A stretch of 64,000 bases of DNA. It comes from Forficula auricularia (lineage: Eukaryota; Arthropoda; Insecta; Dermaptera; Forficulidae). The translations under genes and the position numbers were made by a program. The notes beneath the pieces are model-generated. The model worked only from the letters and a program-made list of their open reading frames with translations, was not told where the DNA came from and did no database searches. The DNA is taken from positions 10,494,299-10,558,298 of the forward strand of contig JALMQS010000153.1 in NCBI GenBank assembly GCA_024734495.1, in the 5' to 3' direction. Shown here piece by piece: positions 9,946 through 18,554 of this stretch (position 1 is its first letter; each line of letters starts with the position of its first letter).

Positions 9946-10230
9946 CCTTCCATTCCGCTTACCTTCGCCGCGCGCCGGCCGAGAGCCAGCGGAGCTGCTC
10001 GAGTCAAGCAGGAGGGGTGACCCCTCCGCCGGAGCCACCTCTCCTCCGAGACTCGGGATGTTCCGCCGGCCTTCGGCAGGTCCCGGCTGGCCACTTGGAG
10101 GGGAGACTCGGCTATCTAAGTAATTGTGCCGGTCGGAGTGGGGGTGTAAGGTTATTTTCGTTACGGAATTTCTCGATTCGGTCGCCGTGCTCAAAGCCCG
10201 CGATAAAAGCTATGCAATAGCTTAAAAATG
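9946..10230 (-). other. GC-rich 5' terminal region of the Helentron
   Basis: Markedly more GC-rich than its surroundings. On the minus strand it starts near the GCTATTGCATAGC palindrome, passes TCGAGAAATTCCG and runs to the join with the helicase. It is open in the helicase frame, but its first in-frame codon is TTG, so a genuine protein start here is not supported. It is the likely 5' leader or terminal domain brought next to the helicase by the internal deletion. Confidence 0.55.
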
Positions 10231-10574
10231 ACAACGATATTTGTTTAGCCAGAGATTGTGATTGCATACTTGTATGATATTTGTAATGCCTGTTGTAGAT
10301 CCTTGTGTTCTTTTTAGGTTGAAAAATAAAAAAAGATTCCGCAACCGGGGCCCCCAGGCCGGCTGGGCCCCAAGGCCCGGGCCTTGTGGGCCTAGGCGGA
10401 AATCCAGCACTGCCCGGACCCCCACCAATTCACCCCACCTCATGCACCCCTCCACCCCACATCCATCTCAATCTCACCCCCACCCCCGAAACCACTTCCC
10501 CCATTCCCCTCCACCAATGCATCCCACAGGGGGATAGGGAGAGAGCATATGGCTAGAAAAGTATCGTCTGCCTA

Positions 10575-10990
10575 CGTCATCGCTGACTCATAGTCCGCCA
10601 TCTTGGATCTTTCAAAACATTGAGATTTCCATATGGTCCTATACTAAAATATATATCATTTTACCTTCGATTTTCAAAATTATAAGGTCACCTAAGTAAA
10701 AAAAACTAATAAAAGAACTATTTTAAATTATAGTTTTTTGATTTTTACAGATATCTAGAGAAAATTGAAATTAATTAAAATTAATAATTATTAAAATTAT
10801 TTCACATTAAAATAAGATGAATATACACAAAATAGTCATAGGAACATATACTGTATTTTATATTAAAGAAAACGTGCTTATATGATAGTATTAGCTCGTT
10901 GTTAAACATGTATTTCTCATTTGATAACGTTATGTTTGGCAATGTTTTGAACTATGCAAGATGGCGGTCGAGCTTCTTCTTCTCCTCGCC
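10575..10990. repeat. Inverted repeat element with short arms
   Basis: CCGCCATCTTGG...TTCAAAACATTG at about 10597-10622 is mirrored by CAATGTTTTGAAC...CAAGATGGCGG at about 10945-10973. The AT-rich interior shows no coding. It could be a small MITE; target duplications were not identified. Confidence 0.45.
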
Positions 10991-11083
10991 TAAGTTCTAA
11001 GCTTACAGACACTCCTTATCTCCCTGGCATCCCCCCACCGTCACCCCTCATCCAGTTTTTGCATTTCTAGCCTTGTAATGGCC

Positions 11084-11115
11084 AACGTTTCATCAACTTT
11101 GTTTGACTTCTTCAG
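11084..11115 (-). ncRNA. Candidate hammerhead core (foldback at 11.1-11.35 kb)
   Basis: Minus strand: CTGAAGA (11115-11109; position 7 is free in the hammerhead consensus), stem II roughly TCAA/TTGA, GAAA (11091-11088), then CGTT with T as the cleavage base. Stem I support is limited to a short GG/CC. A related core near 49.73-49.76 kb reads CATT at the cleavage side. Confidence 0.45.
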
Positions 11116-11345
11116 GGGTCAAATAGTTATCTTCCTTGTATATTTGTCGTTTTTATAATTCTTTCTTAGTTACAATTAGCGAAAAACATAGCAAGGCAAG
11201 TCACTGACCTTTTCATCAATCAGTTTTAAATTTTCAATCTGATTGATGAAAATGTCAATCAATGACTTGCCTTGCTATGTTTTTTGCTAATTGTAACTAA
11301 GAAAGAATTTAAAAATGACAAATATGCAAGGAAGATAACTATTTG
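11098..11345. repeat. Foldback element, about 110-bp arms
   Basis: Arms 11105-11220 and 11240-11345 are near-perfect reverse complements. The left holds GACTTCTTCAGGGG, TAGTTACAATTAGC and AGCAAGGCAAGTCA, and the same in reverse follows on the right. The left arm carries a minus-strand hammerhead core; the right arm is truncated just after CTGAAGAAGTCAA. Confidence 0.85.
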
Positions 11346-11399
11346 AGCCCTGAAGAAGTCAATTATATGTGTGTTAATTATAAATGTATATAATTAGTT

Positions 11400-11465
11400 A
11401 TATATGTATTCATAAAGAGAAACAAAGAGGTTGTCCTATGCTTGATGAAAATAAACATACACACA
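11400..11465. repeat. HH-1 fragment
   Basis: Outer arm of HH-1: AAGAGAAACAAAGAGGTTG, TGCTTGATG, AAACATACACAC. Confidence 0.55.
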
Positions 11466-11604
11466 TTTATGTAGGGATATTCTTGTGTGACTTTGACCAG
11501 ATGAAGAAAGATTCAATTGTTTTTAATAATATTGGTTTATTTAATGCTTTTTAAATAATAATATAACAAAATGCTTTATAATAGAAATATAAAACTGTTA
11601 TTCA

Positions 11605-11740
11605 TTTATTAGATCAGAGATGGAATGGATTATTTTTAATAATATGTCAGAAGGGTTGTTTTTCCGAGGGGTAAAAAACATTCTTTCTGACATATTATTA
11701 AAAATAATCCATCCCATCTCGGATCTAATAGATGACAACC
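11605..11740. repeat. Foldback with about 48-bp arms
   Basis: Left ATTAGATCAGAGATGGAATG...AATATGTCAGAA; right is its reverse complement ending TCGGATCTAATAGATG. Similar sequence occurs at 3885-3915, 46430-46440 and 60927-61458, so it is a dispersed palindromic family. Confidence 0.75.
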
Positions 11741-12383
11741 TCTTGTATTTTTCCTCGAAAGTCTTGTGGAGTTGTTTGTCATCAGTTTCTTTTTTTATCT
11801 TGAAGATTTTGTTTCTTGTTAAAATTAATTTCTAGTAAATCAAAATTTCTTCAAATCCTTATTGATGAGTGATAAAGGGTTAACTTTTGTAAAGCGACAT
11901 CCTATTAGGTTACTGACCTCGGAGAGAAATATAAATACTTAAAAGTTCTAAAAGAGAGAGGAAAAGAAGTGGAAAGTCGTTTACCATTTGCAAACTTTCA
12001 AAATTTATCGATATTTAGCTATGTATTCTACATAAATCTTCTGATAAGAAGTTTCTATTTTTTTTTTAATTCTCTTGCTATGATATACGTCACGATTGAA
12101 AAAAAAGATGAAATTTCAGATTTCGGTTGTAGTTGATATTTTTATTTTAAAGTAGTTTATATGTTAAAAATAAAAGTATCTTTTACATTTTGTGCAGTTT
12201 TTTTTTAATCACAATCGACAGTTATTTTAAAGGAAAAAAACATTCAAGAAGCGGCATTTCGAAGACTTGCATCATACTGAGAAAATCTACCGCCCGGCCC
12301 TGTATTAAAATAATGAAAAATTCCACAAAGGCAAATAAGAAAAAATGTGATATCTCAAGTCTCAAGTACATATTTTGGTAGAT
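11741..12383. other. No gene recognised
   Basis: AT-rich DNA. Only short frames with no recognisable motif. Confidence 0.4.
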
Positions 12384-12387
12384 ATAA

Positions 12388-13249
12388 TAGCCGGCCACAC
12401 ACGTAGAGGATTTTCAAAGGATCTAGCCTGCCGGCCGGGTACACCGTCCGGGCCCGCCAACTCGGCCTCCCACACAACAGATATGCTAATGCACACTAAC
12501 GTAAAGATTTGACCTCTCCCTTTCCTGGCGTGCCTGATGCGTAGACGGCCAGTTCTTTTAGTTAATGGCGAAATCTTTCACACTTTAAAGGACCGATGCG
12601 CCTGTAGCGGCTCGCTGTTGCTTTGGCTACGAGCCTTTAGACACGGCCGCTAGATGACTCAGTCAGATCGTTGCGACACTTTTGCATGACTGATAATATT
12701 TCAGTCATGTTATAAGTGAACCAATTCGATCTCGACTGATCAGATTGTTAGGGGTTTGGTTGCGTGTCCGCGCCCCCACCAAGTTGATGGGGTCCTAACA
12801 ATTATTTGTGCAGGGCGTTGTTTGTGCCCTGGTGGAAAGCCGGGTTGGGCGCCACCCGCTTAATTAGCGGGGGAGAGGCTACTAGTTGGTGGTTGGCCCC
12901 TCCTTCCATTCGATGCTCAGTCGAGATCGAATTGCTTCACTTATAGCATGACTGAAATATTATCAGCAAAATATAGTTAGCCAAAGCAACAGCGAGCCGC
13001 TACACGCCCATTTGATCAATTTAAATTTTAGCGGCGACTTCTAGAATTGCGGATTTGGCTCTCAATGACCACAAACATAAGTATCCTGATTTCCGGAGGA
13101 ATGGTTGCTCAAGGGCACTGCATAGAGGTATGGTGTTCCACATACCCAGCGCGCCGACTCCACTAACGAAACGACCAAGTGAGGAGGTGAGGATATTGAA
13201 CGGTGGCGTACCAAACTTTTTAAAAATCCTCTACGTGTGTTCCCGGCTA
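12388..13249. mobile_element. GC-rich composite palindromic element, ATAA-type duplication
   Basis: Ends are inverted: TAGCCGGCCACACACGTAG at the left, CTACGTGTGTTCCCGGCTA at the right. ATAA lies directly outside both. Inside, further mirrored blocks (GTAGCGGCTCGCTGTTGC at about 12605 versus its complement at about 12985; ATGACTGA-type sequence; CTCGACTGA/TCAGTCGAG) surround an unpaired GC-rich core at about 12745-12905. Far more GC-rich than the neighbourhood. No recognisable protein. The short TA-rich duplication would suit a Harbinger-type transposase, but this is inference. Confidence 0.7.
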
Positions 13250-13308
13250 ATAATTTTACTGCTGCTTGCCTGGACGGACCAAACTATTGAATTCACATGT
13301 TTGTTTGT

Positions 13309-13568
13309 TTTAAGGTAGTTGTTCCGCCAAATGCGTTTTCTTAGGATTTTTTTGAAATTTAGACAGATTATTATTTAAACACTTCTGCATCGATTGGTGG
13401 CAAAACGAAATTTATGAACTATACAGTTCCGGAGATATTAAATTTCAAAAATCGAGTTTTTCAGGCTCTTTAACATTGCACTATACGGGATATCGGAAAA
13501 TTTACATACATATTTAATTATAATTAAGAAACCACTCTTACCATTTTTATAAAAAACTAAACCAACAT
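13309..13568 (+). repeat. Dispersed direct repeat shared with 18651-18905
   Basis: About 255 bp nearly identical to the start of the element at 18651: GGTAGTTGTTCCGCC, TTCCGGAGATATT, TATACGGGATATCGG. Only the left part of that element is present here. An (AC)n tract follows at about 13600-13622. Confidence 0.8.
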
Positions 13569-13789
13569 TATTTTGGATTTTGTCCTTGGAGGGCTAATAC
13601 ACACACACACACACACACACACATTTATATGTATATTTTTTAATAATAAATAAATATTTTATTATTAATAAATAATAAATCTTAAAATTTTATCCCCAGA
13701 AATTGTACTCAAAATTTTCGAAAAATGCCGAAAATAATGTTTTGACAATTTCAAAGTTAAATAATTTAATTTTATTTATTTTCTTAGAA

Positions 13790-14160
13790 AGACGGACTGG
13801 TAAGCGAAATAAGTAGGTTATAATGAAAGACAGTTCATAAATTATTTAAATTTTATTCAATTTCCGACGTTACGGAGACTTTTTTTCTCTCCTTCTTCAG
13901 GGTATTGAATAGTTATTAATGGGTGAGTAGAACTCGGTTCCCATTTGTCTCTCCTTTCAGTGATAGCACCAATATTACAATATTCGTCTCTCCTTCAGTG
14001 ATAGCAACAATATTACAATATTAATAACCGAGTTATATTCATCCATCAATAACTATTCAATACCCTGAAGAAGGAGAGAAAAAGTCTCCGAAACGTCGGA
14101 AATTGAATAAAATTTAAATAATTTATGGACTGCCTTTCATTATAAGCTACTTATTAAATA
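13790..14160. repeat. Foldback element HH-2, copy 2
   Basis: Arms of about 130 bp: left CAGTTCATAAATTATTTAAA...CCGACGT; right ends with the mirror, ATTTAAATAATTTATGGACTG. The centre contains a partial internal duplication (TCTCCTTTCAGTGATAGCA and TCTCCTTCAGTGATAGCA). The right arm carries an intact hammerhead (14054-14109). The left-arm copy reads GTAA instead of GAAA. Confidence 0.85.
14054..14109 (+). ncRNA. Strong candidate type I hammerhead ribozyme
   Basis: Core CTGAAGA (14065-14071), stem II GGAGA/TCTCC, GAAA (14090-14093), CGTC with cleavage after 14097. Stem I is clear: CC (14063-14064) pairs with GG (14098-14099), a small A/AA internal loop follows, and TATTCAAT (14054-14061) pairs perfectly with ATTGAATA (14102-14109). 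Stem III is almost absent (A-C-G-U). Because ACGU is self-complementary, it could form a dimeric ribozyme. Such minimal stem III forms are known for Penelope-type hammerheads. Confidence 0.72.
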
Positions 14161-14479
14161 ATTTAATTTATTATTATATTTCAAATCTTGTCTTTAATTA
14201 GAATTCGAAATTTTCAAAATTTTATTTTTGGCATTTTACGAAAACTTTTAGTACAATTTCAGGGGATAAAAAAAGCTGATCATACGATACGTGAACAATG
14301 TGAAATTGGCACTTTTAAAGTACTGCGAATTCAAGCAACACGACAGGAATTAGAAAGGCTGTAATAGTCCAACAGTATTTGATGGCTGTGGACGGTCACC
14401 CACTTCAGAACAAAGCGTGTTACATGTTTCTTAACTTCGATTATAGAAATCAGCGCTTTAAACATGCCAAGCTGGTTGA

Positions 14480-15080
14480 CTAAGGGCCAGTTGTATGTCG
14501 GTTTGTGAAATCTTTCTTAAGTTGACAAACAGCCCTTTCCCTGTACTACAGATACTATCATGGTGTCTGTTCAGTAGAGCTGAAATCAATTATCCCCCCT
14601 AAAGCCCTCTTTAAGAAAAGCATGCGGTTTTCGAACGCTAGCACCCCTTCGCCGTCAAATTGGATAAAAATTGAACAAGCGCTTTCGCCAACTCTTTTAT
14701 TCTTATGACCTCCAGACTGGAACTCGCTCCCAGCATCCGTCTTCCCCGCAACTTATAACCTTCAGCTGTTTAAGACCGGTATCCACAGATACGTTCGACC
14801 CCTACCCAGCCCATAAAATCCTCTCTTCTTTTCACGATGGAGGGGCCAACCCAAGCCTTTAGGGGATGAACCTTTTTGGTGTAACTCCTTCTCTCATCAT
14901 TTTCATTAAAAAAAACTGTCAAACCTTAGTATTCGCCTTGTGCCTGACCGGATGGCCAATCCAGATGACACGCACTTTCATCTGATTTGCCATCTGGCCG
15001 GGCCACAAGGTACATAAAGGTTTGACCGTTTGTCAACTTAACAAAGATTTTACAAACTAACATAAAACTGGCCCTTAGTT
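14480..15080. mobile_element. Palindromic MITE-G, copy 1, with LINE insertion
   Basis: Outer ends CTAAGGGCCAGTTGTATGTC (14480) and its complement ending GGCCCTTAG (about 15078), with TTGA outside both. In uninterrupted copies the whole element is a near-perfect palindrome around GATGGCCAATC-type sequence. Here the left arm is split by a LINE 3' end at 14531-14917. Related copies: 15484-15650 and 45647-46034. Confidence 0.78.
14531..14917 (+). pseudogene. LINE 3' end inserted in MITE-G
   Basis: Carries the C-terminal end of a Jockey/CR1-like reverse-transcriptase protein: NWNS/DWNSLPAS-type sequence and TYNLQLFKTGIHRY, then a stop, a 3' untranslated part ending TTTGGTGTAACTCC and a short A tail. 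Homologous to 25890-26713 and, inverted, to 57155-57570. 5'-truncated and frame-shifted. Confidence 0.72.
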
Positions 15081-15153
15081 GAAGTATTGAATATTTGTTT
15101 TGAAATAGAATAGGTAGGAAATATCAAATTTCGAGATTGTAATATATTTTCGA

Positions 15154-15439
15154 GGTGACTGTGGGTCAGTGGCTAGAGTGTCGGGTCGCTGACTCGAAGA
15201 TCGCTGGTTCGAGACTGAGTCTCGGCAGATAGCTATTTGCAGTCGCCTCCTCTTGGAAAGTAATGGCAACCTACCAAGAGTATAATTGCCTGAGTCAACC
15301 TCTCCAACTTAGCAGTTCGAAACCGGCGTTAAAAAGTAGGTCCCGTATATCCGTGTAAAACAACTAAACACACTCAGCACAGGTATATGTGGAGAGGCGC
15401 CAACGCCCGTTTCGGAATATGGCACTCGAAGAAGAAGAA
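15154..15439 (+). repeat. tRNA-derived SINE with target duplication
   Basis: Box A-like CAGTGGCTAGAGTG (about 15168) and box B-like GGTTCGAGACT (about 15206) are at pol III spacing. A body follows, then a (GAA)n tail. The target TAATATATTTTC...CGAG is repeated on both sides. The uninterrupted target is seen in the second duplication unit near 15722-15740. Confidence 0.75.
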
Positions 15440-15483
15440 TATATTTTCTTCGAGGAATATATGGTAATTGAAAGAGTAAGAAG

Positions 15484-15650
15484 ACAAACGTTCAAACTTT
15501 AGTATTCACCAAGTGCTCCGGCCGGATGGCCAATCAGATGACACGGACTTTCATCTGATTGGCCATCTGGTCGGGCACTTGAATACTAAACTTGACCGTT
15601 TGTCAACTTAACAAAAACTTTACAAACCAACATACAACTGGCCCTTAGTT
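15484..15650. mobile_element. MITE-G, copy 2 (duplicated unit)
   Basis: Palindrome with GGCCGGATGGCCAATCAG and its mirror, ending GGCCCTTAG. The 15484-15770 region repeats 14913-15480 including flanking GAAGTATTGAATATTTG, so MITE and flank were duplicated together. A (TG)n tract is at about 15801-15822. Confidence 0.75.
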
Positions 15651-16164
15651 GAAGTATTGAATATTTGTTTTGAAATAGAATAGGTAGTAAATATCAAATT
15701 TCGTGTGTTTCGATTGTATGGTAATATATTTTCTTCGAGGAATATGCTAAATGAAAGAGTAAGAAGTTAAAGACAGAGAGGAGAAAGACAAAAGTAGCGT
15801 CTGTGTGTGTGTGTGTGTGTGTTTGAGGGAAGAGGAGGCTAGGAAATGTTGGTAGTTCTAGATCGATGTATGTTTCCCTGTCACTGACAAAAGTGTTTGG
15901 AGTTGTTTTCAAGAGAAACAAGAATGCAAATGTCTCCTCATGATCTATTAGATAAACTCTTAAGATTCATTATTAAAGTTTCAACGATTAGTGAAAATTT
16001 ATTTGGGTGAAATCCCTTTTGTTGAATTTATTCATTTATTTTCCAAACGAGAAAGGTAAATAAAATTTAGAATGAGAGAGAAAGAAATTTTTATAAAGTA
16101 TTTTTTTTTTAATAATAAATAATTCATTTGCAATTTATATAGGTATATATAATTAAATTATATA

Positions 16165-16895
16165 TTTTTTACTTTACCATACAGAGCATGAGTGTTTTTT
16201 TTGTTTGTTTCGCATTATTGATAAATACCTATATCTAAAAAACGGCTGAAAGTATATTGATAAAAAAAATTGAGCGAATGCACGGCGTTCCGCCGTTTGG
16301 TAAGGCTTTGTGTAGTGGACATTGAAAAATGTATGTTTTAGTAGATATTAATTATTTTGTCAAAATAACTGTTAATGAGTGAGTGCGTGTTACAAATTCT
16401 CAGCGCCGTAACTAGGCAGGTGCAACATGTGCACCCACACAGGGCCCAGAGATCTAGGGGGCCCTAAAGCGAAATTGTTAATTGAATTTTCTTTACAAAT
16501 TTATAATATAAATAATGTAATATATTTTTGTGTACAATAAATTTTTTGTACAATATCTATTTGAACTATAATTACTTTTTCCCAAAAAAATATTGGGGCC
16601 CTAATAAATTTTTTGCACAGGGCCCTAAAAAAGCTAGTTACGGTGCTGCAAATTTTGTTTACGTTCTAGTTCAAAAGCCAAAATGAAGGTATCAAAACAA
16701 AATTTTATATTGTGATTTAGAGTTGATTAGATTTTGGTTGAAATCGGACTAAAAATAGGGATGCGGGTGGTTTTTAAAATTTGAAGGCATTTTTTTGATT
16801 TGGACCAAATTTTGCACAGTTAGTCTTAGTAAAAAAAATAGGGAGGAGCGGGTGTATGATAAAGTCATGATGGTCACATCACATAGTTTTTTATG
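16165..16895 (-). mobile_element. Rep-A copy 2, split by a hAT MITE
   Basis: Starts TACTTTACCATAC and ends near GGTGTATGATAAAGTCATG and GGTCACATCACAT, the same order as 3911-4632 but with only one short, diverged internal unit. Interrupted at 16401-16648. Confidence 0.6.
16401..16648. mobile_element. hAT-type MITE, TSD CAAATTCT/CAAATTTT
   Basis: Inverted ends CAGCGCCGTAACTAG and CTAGTTACGGTGCTG. Flanking 8-mers CAAATTCT and CAAATTTT differ at one base. The 248-bp interior is AT-rich with GGGCCCTAA blocks and is non-coding. Confidence 0.88.
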
Positions 16896-17180
16896 TAAAA
16901 TTTCTTTGAACATACACCGAGTAGATACAGCACCTATAGATCGTTATAGAGACCTTCCATTACCCAAAAGAAAGAGTGAATATCACGAAAGTGCGGAGAC
17001 GAAAGTGGTTTTGATGGATTGAAGATGGTCGATCGACCATGTCAAAAACAAGTGTGTACGTGTCGTCCGGCTTTGTCGAACCATGTCGGGCCGAACCGAA
17101 CGCAACCCGAATCAAGTCGGTATGGATCAAAGGAATCGACAACAGCAGTGTGACCATGTCGAAACATGTGTTGTTCAACT

Positions 17181-17870
17181 TTACTGATATAAACAACATA
17201 AGAATCTCCGGTTGCCAAAACGCAGTGTTACTGCAAAGCGCTGGCTCACTAGTCACTGGAATAGCTCGTCTGAATGACGTGTCTTTTTTAATGATATTCG
17301 GCTCAATCATGTTTAATAAATTTTCAAAATCGGAATTATTCATTATAAATTTTAAAAAACTAAAAAAACACGCTTCTAAAAAGTACAAAATAATGTAATA
17401 ATCAAAAAGTGTGGGAGCAGAAACATTTACTTTTAATTAATTTCGACAAAGTGTCCCATGCTTTTTGATTATTACATTATTTTGTACTTTTTAGAAGCTT
17501 GTTTTTTAGTTTTTTAAAATTGTTAAAATTTAATTTATTTGTTTACTTTTTAGTCTTAATTATTTTTATATTTTTACAGAACAAAAGTCACATTGATATT
17601 TACATTCATAGATAAATACAATACAAACATACAGGTGAAGCTAATATTGAGCGTGTAAAAAGTTGATAAAGCCCACGTCACATGTATATTCCAGGTTCAA
17701 CTCGTCAACCTCATCCAGCAATAAATCCTTTATGAATTCCTCCATACTATAATTTTTTCTGACTGGATCAAGGCTGGGCCTTACCCAAAACCTCCGTGGA
17801 CGCCGACGACGATCTTGCTGGCTTCCAACAACTGCATTGATGATTGCAGCAGCCGCTCATTTTTTAAGTT
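17181..17870 (-). pseudogene. Harbinger (HARBI1-like) transposase N-terminal remnant
   Basis: The minus-strand frame at 17859-17641 reads RRRRPRRFWVRPSL, then EEFIKDLLLDE and FINFLHAQY before a stop. A second stretch (about 17350-17200) reads FENLLNMIEPNIIKKDTSFRRAIPVT. In a shifted frame LATGDSY follows. This order, R-rich FWVRP, then F..LL..I.P.I.K.DT..R.AI, then LATGDSY, is typical of the N-terminal half of Harbinger transposases. The two parts are separated by palindromic DNA, and there are at least two frame changes. The catalytic DDE half was not found, so it is a fragment. Confidence 0.68.
17340..17525. repeat. Inverted repeat inside the Harbinger remnant, about 60-bp arms
   Basis: AACTAAAAAAACACGCTTC...ATGTAATAATCAAAAAG at 17358-17410 is mirrored by CTTTTTGATTATTACATTA...AGAAGC at 17459-17503. 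The arm is part of the coding remnant copied in reverse, so a local inverted duplication helped break the gene. Confidence 0.75.
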
Positions 17871-17999
17871 CAATTAAATTCAAACAATTTCAATTCACTA
17901 TGATGTATGTCAGTCGACTAGTAAACATATACTGAGGTAATATGGACTAGTCGAAAGTCAACCATGCCGATCGACATTGTCATCAGCTTAACATTGACA

Positions 18000-18310
18000 A
18001 AAATTTTACCTTTAAAAAAATGGGGGTGGGGGGTGAAACTGAGAGAACACTTGTTTCATAGAAAGAAGAAAAAAGGAATAGGGTAAAGGGAGTACCTGGA
18101 GATTAGAAGAATGAATGAATGAGGTGGAAAAACTTTATGGATAGGAAGAGGACAACTATCAGTTGTTTCTTGACTCCTTCCTATCCAAAGAATAGAATTT
18201 TTCCCACATCATTCATTCATTCTTTACTCCATATTTCCCTATACCTTTTTCTTTATTCTATGAAACAAGTGTTCTCTCAGTTTCATTTTCCCCTCTTTTT
18301 AAAGGTAAAC
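18000..18310. repeat. Foldback with arms of about 130 bp
   Basis: Left arm TTTTACCTTTAAAAAAATGG...GAGAACACTTGTTTCATAG; right arm ends CTATGAAACAAGTGTTC...TTTTTAAAGGTAAA. Outer and inner blocks (GAATGAATGA/TCATTCATTC, GATAGGAAG/CTTCCTATC) are mirrored up to a short loop near 18165. A hammerhead-like CCCGAAATATAC follows at about 18392, with a damaged CTGGAGATG upstream. Confidence 0.8.
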
Positions 18311-18554
18311 AATACCTTCCATATGCTCAAATAGTAAATATTTTTCTGTTTTATATTTAGTAACTATAAACTCCTGGAGATGGGGGCTCATCGCCCGAAA
18401 TATACACTGTGGTGCAAAAAAAGTAAAAAAAAAAATAAAGCAAAGAATTTTTATTAGCTAAATGAGCTCGTTGTTTTTATTATTATTATTTCTAAAATCA
18501 TTGGTCTTAAGAAACATTTCATTACAATCAAAACATTAAATTATAATTTTAAAT

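Larger units (their letters stand above)
8035..10230 (-). mobile_element. Internally deleted Helentron (Helitron with endonuclease)
   Basis: Reads on the minus strand. The motif GCTATTGCATAGC occurs near both ends (about 8053-8065 and 10207-10220). The 5' side has a GC-rich terminal region (about 9946-10200). The 3' side has a CCGCGGCAGTCCCCGAG block near 8045-8065. Between lie the C-terminal half of a PIF1-type helicase and an endonuclease domain. The Rep relaxase and the N-terminal helicase motifs are absent: the 5' terminal region joins the helicase middle directly at about 9940. The exact end bases were not fixed. Confidence 0.8.
7697..10412. mobile_element. hAT-type element with perfect 8-bp TSD, carrying a Helentron inside
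   Basis: Left end CAGGGGCGGATTTA; right end GGCGGAAATCCAGCACTG, i.e. CAGTGCTGGATTTCC inverted. The flanks are CCCGGACC at 7689-7696 and again at 10413-10420, a perfect 8-bp duplication. About 340 bp of its own DNA remains on the left and about 180 bp on the right; the middle is the Helentron. No hAT transposase is seen, so it is non-autonomous. Confidence 0.85.
7600..10530. repeat. Rep-E repeat, split by the hAT insertion
   Basis: The outer pieces 7600-7696 (CCGAGCAATGCTCGGTAA, then a C-rich run) and 10413-10530 (C-rich CCCCACCTCATGCACC) resemble consecutive parts of 28925-29175. They were one repeat before the hAT element at 7697-10412 entered. Confidence 0.6.

Noticed and set aside
10222..10537. 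Proline-rich frames near 10.2-10.5 kb
   Set aside because: They derive from the C-rich part of Rep-E and the hAT end; low-complexity artefact.
13055..13318. 87-codon open frame in GC-rich DNA
   Set aside because: Lies in the right half of the composite palindromic element, with no motif and no codon signal.
15154..15439. tRNA gene
   Set aside because: Same reasoning: SINE with tail and flanking duplication.
16960..17398. Overlapping frames of 119 and 142 codons on opposite strands as intact genes
   Set aside because: The minus-strand one is only a broken Harbinger piece with random sequence after it; the plus-strand one is its shadow.
18361..18420. Hammerhead at 18.4 kb
   Set aside because: CCCGAAATATAC is present, but the upstream box reads CTGGAGATG, so the core is destroyed.
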